This document shows positions 1-5,256 of a stretch of 6,204 nucleotides of DNA, in pieces; position 1 is the first letter of the stretch, and each line of letters opens with the position of its first letter. The position numbers and the translations under genes are program-made. The notes under the pieces were generated by a model that ran no database searches, had not been told where the DNA came from, and saw only the letters and a list, made by a program, of their open reading frames with translations. The DNA lies in NCBI GenBank assembly GCA_947065955.1, contig CAMSXY010000074.1, positions 1 to 6,204 on the forward strand. Reading direction: 5' to 3'. Origin of the DNA: an uncultured Caryophanales bacterium. Its GTDB lineage: Bacteria; Bacillota_I; Bacilli_A; RF39; UBA660.

Positions 1-976
1 GGTTGTTTTATCAAGTCTTGAAAATCGAAATTTTGTAAATTCTGTTCATTCTTTGGCTCAGAAAAAAGTATTAGCCGTTCGAAATACGAATATTTCAAAA
101 TATTTGTCGGATAATAATATTGAAGTAGAACTTTTTGATACGGTTAAAGATCTTTTAGATACTACTAAAAAAGATTCTATTCTTGCGCTTGATAAAGAAA
201 CCTATGATTATTATAGAAATACAAAACTTAAAAATTATAAAGTGGATTATGAAAAAAAAGTTGGAAAATATTATTTTGTATTCCGTGATATTACAAACAA
301 TGCTTCTTTTAATTCTTTTTTTCAATTTTATACTACATACTATCCATTAAATATTTTTAAAAACGAAGCTTTCTTAAATTTATCACAAATTAAAATAGCT
401 AAACCAATATTTCCATTTGTTCTTGTAATTATAGGGGCTATAGCTATGATTATTCTTTTGTTAATTGGAATAAAACAATATCAAAAACCAACTACTAAAA
501 AACAAAAAAATCTAACAAAGGAAGATAAATTACGTTATATTGATATGTTAACTTCTTTAAAAAATCGTAATTATTTAAATGATCACATTGAAAAGTGGGA
601 CGAAAGTGAGGTCTATCCTCAGGCAATTGTTATTGTAGATTTAAATAATGTTGCTTACATTAATGATAATTATGGACATACAGAAGGGGATAATGTCATC
701 CGAGAAGCAGCTAATATATTAATTTTAAATCAGCTTCCCAACACGGAAATTATTCGTACCAATGGAAATGAATTTTTAATTTATTTAGTAGGGTATGATG
801 AAAAACAAGTTGTATCTTATATTCGAAAATTAAATAAAAAATTTACAGAGCTTGCACATGGATTTGGAGCAGCTACTGGATATAGTATGATTTTAGATGG
901 AATAAAAACAGTAGATGATGCAGTCAATGAGGCAACTTTGGATATGCGTAATAACAAAGAAGAAGCAAATAATTAG
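1..976 (+). CDS. Membrane-anchored sensor with extracytoplasmic solute-binding-like region and degenerate GGDEF domain (5' partial)
   Basis: The frame is open from base 2 with no stop, so the gene almost certainly starts upstream; the TTG at 53 has no good ribosome binding site and is not chosen as a start. Residues below are counted from that TTG. The first ~115 residues resemble the second half of a solute-binding (SBP_bac_3-like) sensor domain, which would lie outside the membrane. One hydrophobic helix follows (about 120-142), then a basic linker and a GGDEF domain (about 160-300) that starts with a DMLTSLKNR motif and has INDNYGHTEGD. The signature is degenerate: DxD reads D196-L-N198, and the GG(D/E)EF loop reads NGNEF (237-241), so the acidic residue that helps hold the catalytic metal is Asn239. 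There is no RxxD inhibitory site five residues before the loop. Active diguanylate cyclases need these acidic residues, so I infer a nucleotide-binding or signalling pseudo-enzyme. It is probably co-transcribed with the YihY-family gene that follows. Confidence 0.85.
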   Translation, partial: VVLSSLENRNFVNSVHSLAQKKVLAVRNTNISKYLSDNNIEVELFDTVKDLLDTTKKDSILALDKETYDYYRNTKLKNYKVDYEKKVGKYYFVFRDITNNASFNSFFQFYTTYYPLNIFKNEAFLNLSQIKIAKPIFPFVLVIIGAIAMIILLLIGIKQYQKPTTKKQKNLTKEDKLRYIDMLTSLKNRNYLNDHIEKWDESEVYPQAIVIVDLNNVAYINDNYGHTEGDNVIREAANILILNQLPNTEIIRTNGNEFLIYLVGYDEKQVVSYIRKLNKKFTELAHGFGAATGYSMILDGIKTVDDAVNEATLDMRNNKEEANN

Positions 977-984
977 GAGGCCAA

Positions 985-1860
985 ATGAACAAGATAAAAG
1001 AATATTTTGAAAATCTGATTTCCATTATTCGAAAACCAGAAATGAAAATATTACCAGGTCATTTAGCCTTCTTTCTTTTTCTTTCCATTGTTCCCATTAT
1101 TACTTTAATTGTATATTTTGGAATGATTTTTTCAATTGGAACAGATTCTGTCTTGGATTTGGTTAATCGTCTTTTTCCAGAAGACATTGCAATGTTACTA
1201 CAACCTTATGTCAATGATATGGGAATTGATATTCATACTATCCTTTTTATGATTACAGGTTTTGTGGTTGCTTCCAATGGACCGCATTCTATTATTATAA
1301 CTTCAAATACACTTTTTCAACTTGAACACGCAGAGTACTTAAAAAGAAGGATTAAAGCTTTTTTTCTAACCATTTTATTGCTTTTTCTATTTTTATTTAC
1401 TTTAATTTTTTTAGCTTTTGGAAATTCTATCTTTCAGTTTTTGATTTCTATCGAAGTATTAAGTACATTTCAGTTTCAAATATATATTATTTACTTATTT
1501 ATTAAGTGGCCCGTTGCTTTTTTTCTTTTCTTTTTTATTATAAAATTAATTTATACATGGGCACCCGATAAAAGAATTCCCAGTCATTACGCAACCAAGG
1601 GAGCTGTTTTTACAACCGTTGGGTGGAGTTTAGTATCCGTTATTTATTCTTATTATGTTATTAATTTTAAAAGTGAAAATATTTTTTATGGGGCTCTTTC
1701 AAATATCATCGTTATTATGATGTGGGTGTATATTCTAGCTTATATTTTAGTCATTGGAATTGCTATTAATACAAGTGAATATCACTTAGATAAAGAATTA
1801 ATCGAGAAAAAGATAAATAATAAGGAAAAAAATGGGCATACTGAAACTGTACATATATAA
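985..1860 (+). CDS. YihY/BrkB-family integral membrane protein
   Basis: The 291-residue product has the usual length of the YihY/BrkB family, often mislabelled ribonuclease BN; its biochemical role is not established. About six hydrophobic segments are visible, near residues 26-50, 85-110, 125-152, 163-192, 206-228 and 232-262. Family landmarks are the early GHLAFFLFLSIVP stretch, the IYTWAPDKRIPSHYATKGA segment after the fourth helix, and the C-terminal YGALSNIIVIMMWVYILAY region. A short lysine-rich tail is probably cytoplasmic. The ATG is well supported: AGGAGG at 975-980 ends 4 bases before it and overlaps the stop codon of the upstream sensor gene, so translation of the two is likely coupled. 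I see no catalytic residues. The family call is firm; any function (transporter, envelope factor) would be a guess. Confidence 0.92.
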   Translation: MNKIKEYFENLISIIRKPEMKILPGHLAFFLFLSIVPIITLIVYFGMIFSIGTDSVLDLVNRLFPEDIAMLLQPYVNDMGIDIHTILFMITGFVVASNGPHSIIITSNTLFQLEHAEYLKRRIKAFFLTILLLFLFLFTLIFLAFGNSIFQFLISIEVLSTFQFQIYIIYLFIKWPVAFFLFFFIIKLIYTWAPDKRIPSHYATKGAVFTTVGWSLVSVIYSYYVINFKSENIFYGALSNIIVIMMWVYILAYILVIGIAINTSEYHLDKELIEKKINNKEKNGHTETVHI

Positions 1861-1861
1861 T
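1833..1861 (+). promoter_or_regulatory. Possible promoter within the 3' end of the YihY-family gene
   Basis: A perfect TATAAT at 1856-1861 sits 17 bases downstream of TGGGCA (1833-1838), which matches four of the six bases of TTGACA. It would start RNA near 1868, just after the YihY-family stop codon, and drive the short candidate RNA that ends at the terminator near 1990. In DNA this AT-rich a perfect -10 box occurs by chance fairly often, so this is weak evidence by itself. Confidence 0.3.
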
Positions 1862-1867
1862 TACCAA

Positions 1868-1990
1868 TATGTGCAAAAAGACCACATAAAGTACCCAAAA
1901 TCGTTTAACAGAGAACGAAAACGTATTTATTTAGGTAATGGGTGCTACTTTATAAAAAAAGACAGATTGTTTCAAAACGATCTGTTTTTT
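1868..1990 (+). ncRNA. Candidate small structured RNA or attenuator leader ending in a terminator
   Basis: No gene covers this stretch, but it has several complementary segments. TATGTG (1868-1873) pairs with CACATA (1883-1888). AAAGTACCC (1888-1896) pairs with GGG (1940-1942) plus TACTTT (1946-1951), leaving TGC bulged. Inside that, TCGTT (1901-1905) pairs with AACGA (1914-1918). The terminator hairpin follows. ATCGTTT (1900-1906) is also a perfect 7-base complement of AAACGAT (1975-1981), part of the 3' arm of the terminator, so a competing antiterminator fold is possible. It does not match any RNA family I recognise. It could be a stand-alone RNA of about 120 nt, an attenuator acting on read-through into the translocase gene, or just the 3' untranslated end of the upstream operon with chance pairings. 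Confidence 0.28.
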
Positions 1991-1991
1991 T
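1954..1991 (+). terminator. Intrinsic terminator after the YihY-family gene
   Basis: ACAGATTGTTT (1962-1972) pairs with AAACGATCTGT (1975-1985), including one T-G wobble; in practice the innermost pair opens to give a TCAA loop. The stem is followed by a run of seven T and preceded by a run of seven A, so the stem can extend and the site may also stop minus-strand transcription. It closes the sensor/YihY operon or the candidate RNA before the translocase promoter. Confidence 0.85.
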
Positions 1992-2011
1992 AAAACAAAA
2001 AATGGTATAAT
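1983..2011 (+). promoter_or_regulatory. Extended -10 promoter of the translocase operon
   Basis: TGGTATAAT at 2003-2011 is a perfect -10 hexamer with the TGn extension. At 17 bases spacing the -35 position is TGTTTT (1983-1988), a poor match that lies inside the T-run of the preceding terminator; the extended -10 would compensate. The expected RNA start near 2018 leaves an untranslated leader of about 20 bases with the ribosome binding site. The pattern is what a housekeeping sigma-A-type promoter would show; no sporulation sigma motif is evident. Confidence 0.7.
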
Positions 2012-2025
2012 GATTATAGTTGTAT

Positions 2026-2030
2026 GGAGG
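2026..2030 (+). promoter_or_regulatory. Ribosome binding site that fixes the translocase start
   Basis: GGAGG lies 6 bases before the ATG at 2037. This supports that start over the in-frame ATG at 2010, which overlaps the -10 box at 2006-2011 and would not be in the transcript. Confidence 0.85.
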
Positions 2031-2036
2031 TTTTTT

Positions 2037-4271
2037 ATGGCAAAAAATAAAAAAAGAAAAGAAGAAAAGAAGAAAACAGGTGGATATTCTTTAGAACTTA
2101 AAGGAATTGGTCTTGTCCTCCTTTCCATTATTGGTTGCTGTAAGTTTGGACTTGCTACGAAATTAATCAAGGGTTTTTCGAGTTTTTTAGTAGGAAGTTG
2201 GTGGGGACTTCTTGTTTTACTTGTTGGTGCTATTGGTATTTATATTATTATTAAAAGAGAAAAACCTGATTTTTTCACTTCCAAATTAGTGGGTTTTTAT
2301 GTAATTGTTTTGGGGGTTTTAATTCTTTCACATACAGGATATATTAAAAACGTATCGGAAATAAATGGACAAGAATTACAAGGATTTGAAATTGTAAAGG
2401 AAACCATTAATAATTTAATGGGATTTATTAACAATATTGTTGAAATTCAAGGTGGAGGAATTATTGGTGCTATTTTTTCTGTTTTGTTTGTAGCAGTTTT
2501 AACTATTGATGGATCTAAAGTTGTTTGTATTGCGTTAATTATTTGTGGAACGATTATGTTTACAGGGGTTACTATTTATGATGCCTTTAAATGGTGGAAA
2601 GGAAAGATGAAAAAGGTTATTCATATAAAAGAACACCATAAAGAAAAACAAGAAATTGTACAAAAAGAAAAACAATATGAACAGGATAATAAGATTGTTG
2701 TATCGAGTGTTGATGAACTTATTCATATTACAGAAGATCCAAAAGAAGAGCTAAAAGAAGAAAAAAAAGAGGAGAAAATTGAGATAGAAGAAAAAGAAGA
2801 AGATATTTTATCGGAAGAAAAAAAAGAGGCTTATACGTTTCCTCCTTTATCTCTTTTAAATAAACCGCAAAAAGCGAAAACTTCAGAAAGTAGTGAAACG
2901 ATTTCCAATAATGTAAAAATTTTGGAACAAGTTTTAAGAGATTTTTCCATTGAAGGAAAGGTTGTTGCTATCAATCCAGGACCAACTGTTACACAGTATG
3001 AAATGGAGATTAAATCGGGAACTCGTTTAAATAGGGTTTCTGCAATTCATAGTGAAATTGCTCTTGCTCTTGCTGCTAAGGATGTTCGTATTCAAACACC
3101 AATTCCAGGAAAATCTACCATTGGAATTGAAATTCCAAATCGTGTGACTTCTATGGTAACAGTAAGGGAAATTCTAGAATTGATTCCTTCTAATATGAAA
3201 GATAGTAAATTGTTGGTAACTTTAGGTAGAAATATTATGGGGAAACCGGTTTTTTGTGAGATCAATAAAACACCTCATCTTTTGGTAGCAGGATCTACAG
3301 GAAGTGGGAAATCGGTTTGTATCAATAGTATTATTGTATCTATTTTAATGCGAACAAAACCTGATGAAGTAAAACTTGTTTTAGTGGATCCTAAAAAGGT
3401 TGAACTTTCTATGTATAATGGGGTTCCTCATCTTTTAATACCTGTTGTTACGGATCCCAAAAGAGCTAATATTGCCTTAAAAAAAATCGTGGTTGAGATG
3501 GAAAGACGATACGATATGTTTAGTGAAAGTGGTACTAAGAATATTGCAGGTTATAATGCTTATGTGGAGAGTGAAAACAAAATAAGAAGTAGTGATAATC
3601 AATTGCGACATCTTCCTTTCATTGTGGTTATTATTGACGAACTTGCTGATTTGATGTTGGTTGCTGCTAAAGAGGTTGAAGATTCTATTATGCGGATTAC
3701 ACAAATGGCAAGAGCTGCAGGAATTCATTTAATTGTTGCAACGCAAAGACCTTCAACGGATGTTATTACTGGTGTTGTAAAAGCTAATATTCCTTCGCGT
3801 ATTTCTTTTGCTGTTTCTTCAAGTATTGATTCAAGAACGATTTTAGATATGGTAGGAGCTGAAAGGTTACTTGGAAAAGGGGACATGCTTTTTTTACCCC
3901 AAGGAGAAAATACACCTATTCGTGTACAAGGAACTTTTTTATCGGATGAAGAAATTAAAAGTGTAGCAGATTACACAATATCACAGCAAAAAGCCCGATA
4001 TGATGAATCTTTCGTTATGGATGAAGAGGAAATGCATGCAACTACTATGAATGAAGAGGAAGATTATGAGGAACCTCTTTATAACGAAATTGTTGAATTT
4101 GTTGTAACGCAAGGAAAAGCAAGTGCTTCCTTATTACAAAGACGATTCCGTCTTGGATATAATAGGGCAGCTAGGTGTATTGATCTTTTAGAGGAAAGGG
4201 GAATTATTGGTCCTAATAATGGTTCCAAACCAAGAGAGGTTTTAGTAAAATTAGAAAGTAAAGAGGAGTAG
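2037..4271 (+). CDS. spoIIIE/ftsK: SpoIIIE/FtsK-family septal DNA translocase
   Basis: This 744-residue protein is a complete, ATP-driven, hexameric double-stranded DNA pump that clears chromosomes from the closing division or sporulation septum. A lysine-rich start leads into four or five membrane helices (about 22-41, 50-72, 83-98, 140-160 and 162-180), anchoring it at the septum. A charged linker (about 186-285) contains a very Glu/Lys-rich part. The alpha domain follows (about 290-400). The RecA-like beta domain has Walker A GSTGSGKS (419-426, Lys425), Walker B VVIIDE (Asp534, Glu535) and the ATQRPS motif characteristic of the family. Residues about 682-744 form the winged-helix gamma domain that reads oriented DNA sequences, recognisable by LLQRRFRLGYNRAARCIDLLEERGIIG. 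Length and order match Bacillus SpoIIIE, and no key residue is missing. Sequence cannot separate a SpoIIIE from a vegetative FtsK role, and some genomes carry both. It probably shares a transcript with the next gene, 4 bases away. Confidence 0.96.
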   Translation: MAKNKKRKEEKKKTGGYSLELKGIGLVLLSIIGCCKFGLATKLIKGFSSFLVGSWWGLLVLLVGAIGIYIIIKREKPDFFTSKLVGFYVIVLGVLILSHTGYIKNVSEINGQELQGFEIVKETINNLMGFINNIVEIQGGGIIGAIFSVLFVAVLTIDGSKVVCIALIICGTIMFTGVTIYDAFKWWKGKMKKVIHIKEHHKEKQEIVQKEKQYEQDNKIVVSSVDELIHITEDPKEELKEEKKEEKIEIEEKEEDILSEEKKEAYTFPPLSLLNKPQKAKTSESSETISNNVKILEQVLRDFSIEGKVVAINPGPTVTQYEMEIKSGTRLNRVSAIHSEIALALAAKDVRIQTPIPGKSTIGIEIPNRVTSMVTVREILELIPSNMKDSKLLVTLGRNIMGKPVFCEINKTPHLLVAGSTGSGKSVCINSIIVSILMRTKPDEVKLVLVDPKKVELSMYNGVPHLLIPVVTDPKRANIALKKIVVEMERRYDMFSESGTKNIAGYNAYVESENKIRSSDNQLRHLPFIVVIIDELADLMLVAAKEVEDSIMRITQMARAAGIHLIVATQRPSTDVITGVVKANIPSRISFAVSSSIDSRTILDMVGAERLLGKGDMLFLPQGENTPIRVQGTFLSDEEIKSVADYTISQQKARYDESFVMDEEEMHATTMNEEEDYEEPLYNEIVEFVVTQGKASASLLQRRFRLGYNRAARCIDLLEERGIIGPNNGSKPREVLVKLESKEE

Positions 4272-4275
4272 TTTT

Positions 4276-5088
4276 ATGTGTGATTCAACTATAAAAAGAA
4301 CAATTTTTTCTACTTATTGTCTTCAGTTAGAGGATAAGATGACAAAAGAAAGAGTGCATATTCCTATAAAAAATCGTTTGTTAGAAAAACCAACAGAGCA
4401 AATTGAACTTTCGGAAATTGATCGAATGACATCTCAATTTAAAAATGAAGAAGAATTTTTAAAGGAAGTTGTAAAGAGTGGTATTGTGAAACATACCCAT
4501 TATAAAGTTTTTATTCAACGAATTAAAATTACAAAAGAAGGTTCTCAAAATTTAGGACGTGTTTATTACCCTATTTATAATTCTAAAGAGATTCACCAAA
4601 TTTCTAATCAATTATTTAAAAGTCAGAGTCGTGATGTACAAGCTCTTTTTGTACAAAGGGTTTTTCAAGAAATGGCTAGAATTATGCCTACTTTTGTTGA
4701 ATTAGAAAAGGACTCTGTTTTAGATCAAAGTTTTAAAAAATTATGGTTAGAGTATCAAAAGAAGTATCTTAGAGCAAATTTTATACCGAGTTCCTATATG
4801 ATGGAGAGAAATCAAATTCTTTCCTCTCTAATCGAAAAACTATCACAATATCGTATTATTCGTGGTTTTTATCTTTTTAAAAAATTACGAGAAGGGTATA
4901 CTCCTTCTTATGTTTTTCTGGATACTTCTGAAAAAGAGGAACCTATAAATCCAGCTTTTAAAGTCTTGGAGGAATATAATATTGGGTTACCTGGTTGTGA
5001 TTGTTGGGATCGTGAAGAACTTTTGTATTGGACGGATCAGGAACTTGCAGCAGCCTATGGGAGAGCGGAGAAAGTTTTAACAAAATAA
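4276..5088 (+). CDS. Unrecognised 270-residue protein coupled to the translocase gene
   Basis: I do not recognise this family. The product looks soluble: there is no signal peptide or membrane helix, and it is a charged mix of Lys, Glu, Gln and aromatic residues. A helical middle section (about 105-215) has many Gln and Arg/Lys. The C-terminal ~40 residues are the most distinctive, with a GLPGCDCWDREELLYW segment whose CxC could bind metal or form a disulfide, then a helix. AGAGGAG (4262-4268) overlaps the end of the translocase gene and lies 7 bases before the ATG at 4276, so coupled expression is likely. An alternative start at 4339 (Met22) also has AGAGG (4329-4333) 5 bases upstream and would remove 21 residues. 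Base composition matches the neighbours, giving no sign of recent transfer. A role alongside the translocase in chromosome segregation or sporulation is only an inference from position. Confidence 0.85.
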   Translation: MCDSTIKRTIFSTYCLQLEDKMTKERVHIPIKNRLLEKPTEQIELSEIDRMTSQFKNEEEFLKEVVKSGIVKHTHYKVFIQRIKITKEGSQNLGRVYYPIYNSKEIHQISNQLFKSQSRDVQALFVQRVFQEMARIMPTFVELEKDSVLDQSFKKLWLEYQKKYLRANFIPSSYMMERNQILSSLIEKLSQYRIIRGFYLFKKLREGYTPSYVFLDTSEKEEPINPAFKVLEEYNIGLPGCDCWDREELLYWTDQELAAAYGRAEKVLTK

Positions 5089-5104
5089 TTCTAAAAATAT
5101 TTTA

Positions 5105-5163
5105 GGTTGTATAATATAATTCCTTTGAAAAGGGATGTTTATTGTACAATCTTTTTATTTTTT
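5105..5163 (+). terminator. Long hairpin terminating the translocase operon
   Basis: Bases 5105-5151 fold into one long imperfect hairpin. The outer arm GGTTGTATAATA (5105-5116) pairs with TATTGTACAATC (5140-5151) using wobbles. After a T-T mismatch and one bulge, the inner arm ATTCCTT (5119-5125) pairs with AAGGGAT (5130-5136) around a TGAA loop. TTTTTATTTTTT follows directly. It begins 17 bases after the stop of the unrecognised gene, as expected for an intrinsic terminator. About 20 paired positions make it unusually long, although the outer arm is mostly A-T. Confidence 0.7.
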
Positions 5164-5173
5164 ATAAAAGTAT

Positions 5174-5205
5174 AAAAAAAGAGAAATTTTAAAATTTCCT
5201 TTTTT
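5174..5205. terminator. Bidirectional terminator between convergent genes
   Basis: The 16-base palindrome GAAATTTTAAAATTTC (5183-5198) is flanked by a run of A with G on one side and CTTTTTT on the other, which lengthens the stem and gives a U-tract to transcripts from either direction. It serves as the terminator of the minus-strand penicillin-binding protein gene, whose stop is about 50 bases away, and as a back-up for the plus-strand operon. The stem is almost all A-T, so it may be weak. Confidence 0.65.
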
Positions 5206-5256
5206 ATTTTATTATAATTTAAATTTTTAATTTTAGAATATTGAAGCAGTAAAAAT

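Noticed and set aside
53..55. TTG as the start of the sensor gene
   Set aside because: The frame is open through to the window edge and there is no ribosome binding site before it; the domain also appears cut in the middle.
1869..1889. Tiny open frame of six codons in the gap
   Set aside because: No ribosome binding site and it falls on a hairpin; nothing supports translation.
1934..1951. T-box riboswitch suggested by GGGTGCTAC before a terminator
   Set aside because: The bulge would read TGCT, which cannot pair with a tRNA NCCA end; the leader is short for a T-box and no aminoacyl-tRNA or amino-acid gene follows.
2010..2036. Upstream ATG that would add nine residues to the translocase
   Set aside because: It overlaps the -10 box at 2006-2011, has no ribosome binding site, and the ATG at 2037 has GGAGG at ideal spacing.
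1931..2170. Minus-strand open frame across the translocase start
   Set aside because: It is a shadow of the translocase gene and terminator in AT-rich DNA, with no ribosome binding site and low-complexity content.
2700..2840. Lys/Glu-rich repeat-like DNA (AAAGAAGA runs) inside the translocase gene
   Set aside because: It encodes the charged linker that is normally variable and low in complexity in this family, so no separate repeat element is needed.
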